Assembly (NCBI GenBank): GCA_035550655.1
Contig: DASZOU010000029.1
Coordinates: 12,456 to 76,455, forward strand
Length of the DNA stretch: 64,000 nt
Direction of reading: 5' to 3'
Source: DASZTV01 sp035550655
Lineage (GTDB): Bacteria > Actinomycetota > Actinomycetes > JAFAQI01
Shown here: one piece after another, positions 28,818 through 36,370 of the stretch
How the letters are laid out: every line of letters begins with the position of its first letter
How positions within the stretch are numbered: the first letter of the stretch is position 1
Translations under genes and position numbers: made by a program
The notes under the pieces: model-generated
What the model was told of the DNA's origin: nothing
The model's input: the letters and a program-made list of their open reading frames with translations, nothing else
Databases searched by the model: none

Positions 28818-28833
28818 TACCCACAAATTGTGG
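28818..28833 (+). promoter_or_regulatory. NrdR box 2
   Basis: TACCCACAAATTGTGG lies 31 bases, or three helical turns, after box 1, the spacing typical of NrdR box pairs. Both lie in the leader or promoter of nrdR-nrdJ. Confidence 0.65.
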
Positions 28834-28880
28834 AACACCGCTTCCACAGCCTGTGTACGGAGTTCGGGAGGTGAGCCGCG

Positions 28881-29366
28881 GTGCACTGCCCGTTCTGCCG
28901 CCACCCCGACTCCCGTGTCGTGGACTCCCGCGAGGCCGATGACGGCGCTGCGATCCGCCGTCGCCGGGCCTGCCCGGAGTGCGGCCGGCGCTTCACCACG
29001 GTCGAGACGGCCAGCCTGCAGGTCGTGAAGCGGTCCGGCACGACGGAGCCGTTCTCCCGCCAGAAGGTCGTCGACGGGGTGCGCAAGGCGTTCTCCGGTC
29101 GCCCGGTCGACGAGGACGCGCTGGCCCGGCTCGCCCAGCAGGTCGAGGAGACCGTCCGCGCGCTGGGCGCCGAGGTTCCCGCCCACGAGATCGGGCTGGC
29201 GATCCTCGAGCCGCTCCGCGAGCTCGACGAGGTCGCCTACATCCGCTTCGCGAGCGTCTACCGCAACTTCACCTCACTCGACGACTTCGTGATCGAGGTC
29301 GCCGCGATGAGGGCATCACAGAGCGCCGATCCGGGAGCAATTCCCGCGGCTGAAGCGTTGAACTGA
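28881..29366 (+). CDS. nrdR: Transcriptional repressor NrdR
   Basis: ATP/dATP-sensing repressor of ribonucleotide reductase genes. The 161 residues contain a zinc ribbon (MHCPFCRHPDSRVVDSR ... CPECGRRFTT) and an ATP-cone (VVKRSGTTEPFSRQKVVDGV). The GTG start has GGGAGGTGA upstream. It stands 22 bases before nrdJ, the reductase it controls, and two NrdR boxes precede it, so autoregulation is expected. Confidence 0.96.
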   Translation: MHCPFCRHPDSRVVDSREADDGAAIRRRRACPECGRRFTTVETASLQVVKRSGTTEPFSRQKVVDGVRKAFSGRPVDEDALARLAQQVEETVRALGAEVPAHEIGLAILEPLRELDEVAYIRFASVYRNFTSLDDFVIEVAAMRASQSADPGAIPAAEALN

Positions 29367-29388
29367 ATACGGACACGAGGGGATATAC

Positions 29389-32202
29389 ATGACCGAGACG
29401 ACGACGGGCCGCGCAGGGTCTCAATCAGCAGAGGGACAGCGCGGAGCGCAGCGGGTTCGCAAGCTGCGGATCGAGCGCGTCTACACGCGTCCGGGCGTGC
29501 ACCCGTACGACGAGCTGACGTGGGAGCGGCGCGACGTCGTCATGACCAACTGGCGTGACGGATCGGTCAACTTCGAGCAGCGCGGCGTGGAGTTTCCGGA
29601 CTCCTGGTCGGTCAACGCGGCCAACATCGTCACGACGAAGTACTTCCGCGGTGCGGTCGGCTCCCCGGAGCGCGAGTCGAGCCTGCGCCAGCTCATCGAC
29701 CGGGTGGTGTCGACGTACCGGCGGGCCGGCGAGGACTTCGGCTACTTCGCGACCCCCGAGGACGCGGAGATCTTCGACCACGAGCTGACCCACATGCTCG
29801 TCAACCAGATCTTCAGCTTCAACTCCCCGGTCTGGTTCAACGTCGGCACCTCGGCCCCGCAGCAGGTCTCGGCGTGCTTCATCCTCGCCGTCGACGACAC
29901 GATGGACTCGATCCTCAACTGGTACCGGGAAGAGGGCCTGATCTTCAAGGGCGGCTCGGGTGCGGGCCTGAACCTGTCGCGGATCCGCTCGAGCAAGGAG
30001 CTGCTGTCCTCCGGCGGCACCGCGAGCGGTCCGGTCAGCTTCATGCGTGGCGCCGACGCCTCGGCCGGCACCATCAAGTCGGGCGGCGCGACCCGGCGCG
30101 CCGCGAAGATGGTGATCCTCGACGTCGACCACCCGGACATCGAGGAGTTCATCGAGACCAAGGCGCGTGAAGAGGACAAGATCCGGGCGTTGCGTGACGC
30201 CGGCTTCGACATGGATCTGGGCGGCAAGGACATCGTGTCCGTGCAGTACCAGAACGCCAACAACTCGGTCCGGGTCAACGACGAGTTCATGCGCGCGTTC
30301 GAGGAGGGTCGCGAGTTCGGGCTGAAGGCGCGCCACACCGGCGAGGTCGTCGAGACGGTGGACGCGAAGGGTCTGTTCACCCGGATCGCCGAGGCGGCGT
30401 GGGCGTGCGCGGATCCCGGCATCCAGTACGACGACACGATCAACGACTGGCACACCACGCCGGAGACCGGCCGGATCACCGCGTCGAACCCGTGCTCGGA
30501 GTACATGCACCTGGACAACTCCAGCTGCAACCTGGCCAGCCTGAACCTGCTGAAGTTCCTGGGCGACGACGACACCTTCGACGCGGAGAAGTTCGCCAAG
30601 GCCGTCGAGCTGATCATCACCGCGATGGACATCTCGATCTGCTTCGCGGACTTCCCGACGCCCGCCATCGGTGACACGACGCGCGCCTACCGCCAGCTCG
30701 GCATCGGCTACGCCAACCTCGGCGCGCTGCTGATGGCGACCGGGCACGCCTACGACTCCGAGGGCGGTCGCTCGCTCGCAGCAGCCATCACGTCACTGAT
30801 GACCGGGACGGCGTACAAGCGCTCGGCGGAGCTCGCCGGCGTGGTCGGGCCGTACGACGGCTACGCCCGCAACGCCGAGGGCCACAAGCGCGTGATGCGC
30901 AAGCACGCCGCGGCCAACGACGCGGTGCGTCCGGTCGACGCCGATGCCGCCCGCGTGCTGCACGCGGCGACGAAGGCGTGGGCGGAGTGCCTGTCGATCG
31001 GTGAGAAGAACGGGTGGCGCAACGCGCAGGCATCGGTGCTGGCTCCGACCGGCACGATCGGCCTGATGATGGACTGCGACACCACGGGCATCGAGCCGGA
31101 CCTGGCGCTCGTGAAGTTCAAGAAGCTCGTGGGCGGCGGATCGATGCAGATCGTCAACCAGACGATCCCGCGCGCGCTGACCAAGCTCGGCTACCAGAAC
31201 GAGCAGGCCGAGGCGATCATCGAGCACATCTCCGAGCACGGCAATGTGATCGATGCGCCCGGGCTCAAGCCGGAGCACTACGAGGTGTTCGACTGCGCCA
31301 TGGGCGAGCGGTCGATCTCGGCGATGGGACACGTGCGGATGATGGCCGCGACCCAGCCGTTCATCTCCGGTGCGATCTCCAAGACGGTCAACATGCCGGA
31401 GAGCGCGACGGTCGAGGAAGTCGCGGACATCTACTACCAGGGCTGGAAGCTCGGCCTGAAGGCGCTGGCGATCTACCGCGACAACTGCAAGGTCGGCCAG
31501 CCGCTGAGCGACGCGAAGGCGAAGTCGGCCGATGCGCCGGCTGAGGTCGCCGAGCCGCGGCTGGTCCGCAAGCGGCTGCCGCGGCAGCGCCCGAGCCAGA
31601 CCGTGTCGTTCTCGGTCGGCGGCGCAGAGGGCTACATGACCGCCGGCTCCTACCCGGATGACGGTCTCGGTGAGGTGTTCCTCAAGCTCGGCAAGCAGGG
31701 TTCGACGCTCGCCGGTGTGATGGACGCGTTCTCGATCGCGATCTCGATCGCGCTGCAGTACGGCGTTCCGCTGGAGACCTATGTCCAGAAGTTCACCAAC
31801 ATGCGCTTCGAGCCGGCCGGAATGACCGACGACCCGGACATTCGCATGGCGCAGTCGGTGATGGACTACATCTTCCGGCGGCTCGCGCTGGACTACCTGC
31901 CGTACGAGACCCGCTCCGAGCTCGGCATCTTCACCGCCGAGGAGCGCGCCGCGACGGTGGCAGCGACGTCGTACGGCGCGGCGACCGCGCCCGTGGTCGA
32001 CGGCGAGGACGACGTCGAGGTCGAGCTGGAGTCGATGCGCGAGTCGGTGCCGGTCGAGGTTCGCTCCTCGATGGAGCTCGTCGAGGCCATGCAAGGCGCC
32101 TCAGCCGACGCCCCGCTGTGCATGTCCTGCGGCGTGAAGATGAAGCGCGCAGGGAGCTGCTACGTCTGCGAGTCCTGCGGGTCGACGTCCGGCTGTAGCT
32201 GA
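29389..32202 (+). CDS. nrdJ: Vitamin B12-dependent (class II) ribonucleotide reductase
   Basis: Makes deoxyribonucleotides with adenosylcobalamin as radical source, independent of oxygen. The 937 residues have the active-site segment NPCSEYMHLDNSSCNLASL (about 366), GGSGAGLNLSRIR, QVSACFILAVDDTMDS, SVLAPTGTIGLMMDCDTTG and a C-terminal zinc ribbon with the cysteine relay (CMSCGVKMK ... CYVCESCGS, ending SGCS). The ATG has AGGGGA nine bases upstream. A strong hairpin follows the stop. No class I reductase genes lie in this window. Confidence 0.97.
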   Translation: MTETTTGRAGSQSAEGQRGAQRVRKLRIERVYTRPGVHPYDELTWERRDVVMTNWRDGSVNFEQRGVEFPDSWSVNAANIVTTKYFRGAVGSPERESSLRQLIDRVVSTYRRAGEDFGYFATPEDAEIFDHELTHMLVNQIFSFNSPVWFNVGTSAPQQVSACFILAVDDTMDSILNWYREEGLIFKGGSGAGLNLSRIRSSKELLSSGGTASGPVSFMRGADASAGTIKSGGATRRAAKMVILDVDHPDIEEFIETKAREEDKIRALRDAGFDMDLGGKDIVSVQYQNANNSVRVNDEFMRAFEEGREFGLKARHTGEVVETVDAKGLFTRIAEAAWACADPGIQYDDTINDWHTTPETGRITASNPCSEYMHLDNSSCNLASLNLLKFLGDDDTFDAEKFAKAVELIITAMDISICFADFPTPAIGDTTRAYRQLGIGYANLGALLMATGHAYDSEGGRSLAAAITSLMTGTAYKRSAELAGVVGPYDGYARNAEGHKRVMRKHAAANDAVRPVDADAARVLHAATKAWAECLSIGEKNGWRNAQASVLAPTGTIGLMMDCDTTGIEPDLALVKFKKLVGGGSMQIVNQTIPRALTKLGYQNEQAEAIIEHISEHGNVIDAPGLKPEHYEVFDCAMGERSISAMGHVRMMAATQPFISGAISKTVNMPESATVEEVADIYYQGWKLGLKALAIYRDNCKVGQPLSDAKAKSADAPAEVAEPRLVRKRLPRQRPSQTVSFSVGGAEGYMTAGSYPDDGLGEVFLKLGKQGSTLAGVMDAFSIAISIALQYGVPLETYVQKFTNMRFEPAGMTDDPDIRMAQSVMDYIFRRLALDYLPYETRSELGIFTAEERAATVAATSYGAATAPVVDGEDDVEVELESMRESVPVEVRSSMELVEAMQGASADAPLCMSCGVKMKRAGSCYVCESCGSTSGCS

Positions 32203-32222
32203 CAGCCCCAGCATGCGGTGAT

Positions 32223-32271
32223 CTTGACGAAAGAGGCGCTATGAGGCGCTCAGAACGCCTCTTTCGTCAAG
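32223..32271 (+). terminator. Stem-loop after nrdJ
   Basis: CTTGACGAAAGAGGCG and CGCCTCTTTCGTCAAG form a perfect 16-bp stem with a 17-base loop, 20 bases after the nrdJ stop. There is no T-run. The sequence GAGGCGCT occurs twice (32233 and 32243), so a shorter competing hairpin is possible. Confidence 0.7.
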
Positions 32272-32344
32272 CTCGCGAGCCAATCGCAGGCTGCTTCCTT
32301 GCCTGGTCATGCGAGGAGACCGTTGTGGCTTCCGCGGAGTTCTG

Positions 32345-32716
32345 ATGGCGGAGGACTGGTTCGTCGTAGCCGTCGAGCAGGTTGCCGAGGCTGGGCGCGA
32401 GGCGTGTTTGGCGATTGAGGCCGCCGTGAGCGCGTTACGAGAGGGATGTTCTGCGCGAGCCGCCGGTCGTTCCGTCGTCGACGTTGTCGATCAGTTGATC
32501 GGTGGCGGGGGCCGGGAGGTTCGGCTGAGCGCCGCGGATGCGTTTCATGACTACGAGCGTGCGATTGCTTCGATGCGGGCCGGTGTCGTGCGGGAGCTCG
32601 TCGATGAGGGAGGTCTGTCGCTGACGGAGGCGGCGAAGCGCATGAGGATCTCACGACAGGCTGCCGCCCGGCTGTACGAGCCGATGCTCGAGCCCGGTGA
32701 CGAAAGTCCCGGCTGA
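32345..32716 (+). CDS. Orphan helix-turn-helix protein
   Basis: 123-residue protein that I do not recognise. An N-terminal helical part (VEQVAEAGREACLAIEAAV) is followed by a helix-turn-helix-like segment near residues 95-115 (LSLTEAAKRMRISRQAAARL). It might bind DNA or act as a small adaptor. The ATG at 32345 has GGAG seven bases upstream; an earlier in-frame ATG at 32309 is less likely. It sits 33 bases before the PAS-EAL gene, on the same strand, and may be its partner. Confidence 0.65.
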   Translation: MAEDWFVVAVEQVAEAGREACLAIEAAVSALREGCSARAAGRSVVDVVDQLIGGGGREVRLSAADAFHDYERAIASMRAGVVRELVDEGGLSLTEAAKRMRISRQAAARLYEPMLEPGDESPG

Positions 32717-32749
32717 ACGCTGCCGAAGGACCCTTCTGGCACCCCCGGG

Positions 32750-34711
32750 GTGCGTACCGACGGTTCGGTCATGACCAGTTCCTCGCGTGCCGCGGCCGGC
32801 ACTGTTCGTGCGTTTGACGGTGCCGTTCCCCGCCAACGGGACGGGGAGATGATCGCCGAATCAATCCCCCACATCGTGTGGACCGCGACGCCCGACGGCA
32901 CGACCACGTATTTGAACCAGCACGGAACCGAGTACGTTGGCTGCCCGCGAGAAGCCAGCGACCAGTGGAACTGGGTCAGCCTCGTCCACCCGGAGGACGC
33001 TGAGCGGGCCGCAGCGGCGTGGCGGTACGCGATGTCGACTGGCACCGACTACCTGCTGGAATACCGGATTCGCCGTCACGACGGCGTCTTCAGATGGCAC
33101 GCGTTCCGGGTCACTCCGCTTCGCAATGCCGTCGGGGAGATCGAGATGTGGATCGGCACCGCGACCGACATCGAGGACGAGAAGCAGGTGGAACTCGCAC
33201 TGCGCCGCGCGGAGCGGGAGGCGACGGAGGCGGCCAGTCTCCTGGACAGCATCGAGGCCGCTACTCCGATCGGTTTCAAGCTGGTCGACCGCGATCTGCG
33301 GGTTGTGCGGATCAATCGCCTGCTGGCCGACATTGACGGCCGGTCGGTCGGGGAGTGCATCGGTCTGACCGTCGCCGAGCTGGTGCCAGACCTCTGGCCG
33401 CAGCTCGAGAGCTTCTATCGTCGTGCCCTCACCGGGGAGACGGTGAGCAATGTCGATGTGAGCAAGCCAAAGGCCGAAGACCCGCACCGGATGCGGCATT
33501 GGATGGCCAGCTACTACCCGGTGCACGTCGATGGCGAGATCATCGGCGTCGGCAACGTCGTGGTCGACATCACCGAACGAAAGGAAGCGGACGAGTTCCG
33601 TGCGGTGGTCATGGACAATATGGCGGAGGGGCTCTACGCGCTGGACGCCGAAGGGCTCCTGACCTACATCAACCCCGCCGCGGCCTTGATGCTCGGGTGG
33701 ACGGAAGACGATCTCCTCGGCAAACCGATGCATGACGTCGTCCACTCCCAACGCGCCGACGGCAGTACGACTTCCGCTGAGGAATGCGCTCTTCTGCAGG
33801 TCCGTACCGAAGGGCGCAGCGTTCGTGTTCTCGACGACGCCTTTACCCGTAAGGACGGCTCCGTCTTCCCCGTCGCGTACTCTTCCGCACCGCTTCGAAG
33901 CGGCCCCACTCTCCGAGGTGTCGTGGTCGTCTTCCGCGACATCACCGAGGAGAAGAAGGAAAAGGCCGCTGTCCAACGGGAGCTCGACGCGCTCACCTGG
34001 CTCGGACGCGTCCGCGACGCGATCGACGACGATCGCCTCGTCCTTTACTCCCAGCCCATCGTGCCCCTCGCCGACGGCCGACCCGCTGAGGAGCTGCTCC
34101 TGCGTATGGTCGGCCGCGACAACGAAATCGTCCTGCCCTGCGCCTTCCTGCCGGTCGCGGAGAAGTACGGGTTGATCGCTGAGATCGACCGCTGGGTCAT
34201 TACTCAAGCCACCCGACTTGCCGCCACCCGCCGGCGGGTTTTCGAGGTGAATCTCTCCGCCGCCTCGATCGGCGCGGCAGACCTCCTCCCCTTCATCGAG
34301 CAGCAGATCCGGGAAGCGCAGGCCGACCCGACCGACCTCGTCTTCGAGATCACCGAGACGGCGCTGATGCAGGACATCGCCGCCGGCGAGGCCTTCGCTC
34401 GAGGGCTCGCCGCGCTCGGCTGCGGGCTTGCCCTCGACGACTTCGGCACCGGCTACGGCAGCTTCACCTATCTGAAGAAGCTGCCCGTCACCCACCTCAA
34501 GATCGACATTGAGTTCGTCCGGGACTTGGTCACCCAACCCGACAACCTGCACGTCGTCAAAGCAATCGTCAGCCTGGCCCGCGCATTCGGCCTGAAGACA
34601 GTCGCGGAAGGCGTCGAGGATGACCAGGCCCTGACCATGCTGCGAGACGAGGGCGTGGACTACGTCCAAGGATTTCACCTCGGCGAACCCGGACCCGTCA
34701 GCGGCACCTGA
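32750..34711 (+). CDS. PAS-PAS-PAS-EAL cyclic-di-GMP phosphodiesterase
   Basis: 653-residue soluble sensor. Three PAS domains (about 35-150, 165-280, 290-410), the first with a PAC-type end (EMWIGTATDIEDEK), precede an EAL domain (about 425-645) and there is no GGDEF. The EAL catalytic set looks complete: EELLLRM, FEVNLSAAS, EITETALM, LDDFGTGYGSF, HLKIDIEFV and AEGVED, so c-di-GMP hydrolysis is expected. The signal sensed by the PAS domains is unknown. GTG at 32750 is the longest start; ATG at 32771 is an alternative. Confidence 0.88.
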   Translation: MRTDGSVMTSSSRAAAGTVRAFDGAVPRQRDGEMIAESIPHIVWTATPDGTTTYLNQHGTEYVGCPREASDQWNWVSLVHPEDAERAAAAWRYAMSTGTDYLLEYRIRRHDGVFRWHAFRVTPLRNAVGEIEMWIGTATDIEDEKQVELALRRAEREATEAASLLDSIEAATPIGFKLVDRDLRVVRINRLLADIDGRSVGECIGLTVAELVPDLWPQLESFYRRALTGETVSNVDVSKPKAEDPHRMRHWMASYYPVHVDGEIIGVGNVVVDITERKEADEFRAVVMDNMAEGLYALDAEGLLTYINPAAALMLGWTEDDLLGKPMHDVVHSQRADGSTTSAEECALLQVRTEGRSVRVLDDAFTRKDGSVFPVAYSSAPLRSGPTLRGVVVVFRDITEEKKEKAAVQRELDALTWLGRVRDAIDDDRLVLYSQPIVPLADGRPAEELLLRMVGRDNEIVLPCAFLPVAEKYGLIAEIDRWVITQATRLAATRRRVFEVNLSAASIGAADLLPFIEQQIREAQADPTDLVFEITETALMQDIAAGEAFARGLAALGCGLALDDFGTGYGSFTYLKKLPVTHLKIDIEFVRDLVTQPDNLHVVKAIVSLARAFGLKTVAEGVEDDQALTMLRDEGVDYVQGFHLGEPGPVSGT

Positions 34712-34780
34712 CGCTCCTGTGCCGGCTGTGCTTAGAGCACGTTGCCGATCGAGGTCGCGCGGTGTGCCGTTTCAGGGCGG

Positions 34781-36247
34781 CTACTCGAGATGCATTGTGG
34801 CCACGCCCTTGGCGGCGGCTTCGCCGCTGCCGATCGCGCCGTCCATGTAGCCGGGCCAGCTGGGGGAGAAGTCGGCGCCGGCGAAGTGAAGCCGCCCGAC
34901 CGTCTCACTCAGCAGCGCGGCGACGCCGGTCAGCACACCAGGCGGGCTGAACGTGCCATAGGCGCCTTGCGCCCACTGGTCCTTGGCCCACGCCTTCTCG
35001 TGGTAGCCGATCGGGTGGGCCGCCGCTGAGCCGAAGTAACGGGCGAAGCACTCCAGCGCGTTGCGCCGCCGCTCGGCAGCGGGCAGCCGGACCTGATGCC
35101 GCCCGTCGCCGCCCTCCATGAATCCGACGAGCACACCGGGGTTGCCGTCGGGCGGGGAGTTGTCGTAGACGACCTGCATCGGTCCGGCGTCGGACACGAC
35201 CGATCCCGACAACCCCTGCTTGCGCCAGAACGGCGTGCGGTAGACCGCGTTCACCTTGATCGTCGCGCCCGTCGGCTGCCGTTGCAGGTACTGCACCCAG
35301 TCCGCCGGCAGCTCGGGCGAGAAGTGCAGCCGGGCGAGCAGGGGTTTCGGGATGGCGAGGATTGCGGCCCGGGCGTGGAACGTGGTCTTGGCGGTCGTCA
35401 CGACGACCCCGTGGCGGTCGTGCCGCACCGCCGTCACGGGGTGTCTCAGCCGGACCCGGTCGCCGAGCGCCGCGGCGAGCCGTTTCGACATCTGTTGCGG
35501 CCCGCCGACGAAGCGGATGCTCTGCGCCGAGCCGATCAAGGTGTTGAAGTCGCCGCCGACGCCCGTGATCGCCGCGAGCAGGTCCAGCAGGCCGACCTGG
35601 TTGGCGTCGTCGCCGTACACCCCGCGGATCGCGACCTGGACCAGGGCCCGCGCCTCGGCGGTGTGAGCGTGCTCGTGCGCCCAACGGTCGATCGAGTAGG
35701 AGTCATACATCGTGGCCCGCTTCGCCGTCCACGGCTTGCCCGCAGGCACCCCCTTCGCCATCTGGTTGAGCTCGAGGATGATCGCCTCCAGCTCGGCCAG
35801 CGCCGCCGCGTTGGCGGGCGGGATGTCGCCGGAGTAGCGCTGCGTCCGGCCGCGATGAACGTAGAGCGACTCGCCCGCGGCGTAGGTCTCGAACGTCTTG
35901 ATCCCGAGCCGCTTTGCCAGCGCCTGCACCCGGTTCTGTCCTGGCCCGGTCCACTCGCCGCCGAGCTCGACGATCTTGCCGTCACCGATCGGTACGTCGA
36001 GGTTGCGCCCGCCGACCCGGTCGCGGGCTTCGAGCACCACCACCGAATGCCCCTGCTCGTGCAGCTGCGTGGCAGCCGACAAGCCCGACAGCCCGGCGCC
36101 CACCACGACGACGTCGGCGTCGACCGGCTTCGACGCCCGCGCCGCCGCAGCGCCGCTCGCGACGCCGGGAGCAGCAACGGCCGCGCCGGTCGCGGCGAGA
36201 GCTGCACCGACAAGCTGTCGGCGGGTGATTCGATTCAGGTCGCTCAT
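34781..36247 (-). CDS. Flavin-containing amine oxidase with Tat-type signal
   Basis: 488 residues from the ATG at 36247. The N-terminus ITRRQLVGAALAATGAAVA looks like a twin-arginine signal, so a folded FAD protein would be exported. The FAD-binding motif is VVVVGAGLSGLSAATQL, followed by DRVGGRN. The C-terminal LHFAGADFSPSWPGYMDGAI is the monoamine oxidase flavin-contact region. Without the covalent-FAD cysteine of mammalian MAO, FAD is probably not covalently held. Substrate unknown. The frame is open upstream to 36661, but that part has no signal-like start. Confidence 0.88.
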   Translation of the reverse strand: MSDLNRITRRQLVGAALAATGAAVAAPGVASGAAAARASKPVDADVVVVGAGLSGLSAATQLHEQGHSVVVLEARDRVGGRNLDVPIGDGKIVELGGEWTGPGQNRVQALAKRLGIKTFETYAAGESLYVHRGRTQRYSGDIPPANAAALAELEAIILELNQMAKGVPAGKPWTAKRATMYDSYSIDRWAHEHAHTAEARALVQVAIRGVYGDDANQVGLLDLLAAITGVGGDFNTLIGSAQSIRFVGGPQQMSKRLAAALGDRVRLRHPVTAVRHDRHGVVVTTAKTTFHARAAILAIPKPLLARLHFSPELPADWVQYLQRQPTGATIKVNAVYRTPFWRKQGLSGSVVSDAGPMQVVYDNSPPDGNPGVLVGFMEGGDGRHQVRLPAAERRRNALECFARYFGSAAAHPIGYHEKAWAKDQWAQGAYGTFSPPGVLTGVAALLSETVGRLHFAGADFSPSWPGYMDGAIGSGEAAAKGVATMHLE

Positions 36248-36370
36248 CGCAGCGACGAGTGTCGCACCCGCTCGGCCGATCGGCGCCAACTCGCGGTGCA
36301 CACGGTCGAAGTACGACAAAGGGTCATCCGCCTCTAGTGCGACCCGACCGGCCCTGTCGATGGTTAACAA

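Noticed and set aside
28717..28880. Cobalamin riboswitch before nrdR-nrdJ
   Set aside because: The reductase needs B12, so I looked for one. The 164-base leader is short and shows no B12-box core; the palindromes there fit NrdR boxes.
36359..36364. GATGGT six bases before the GGDEF-EAL GTG as a leaderless -10
   Set aside because: The spacing fits but the first base is G, not T. The start itself is uncertain, so it was not counted.
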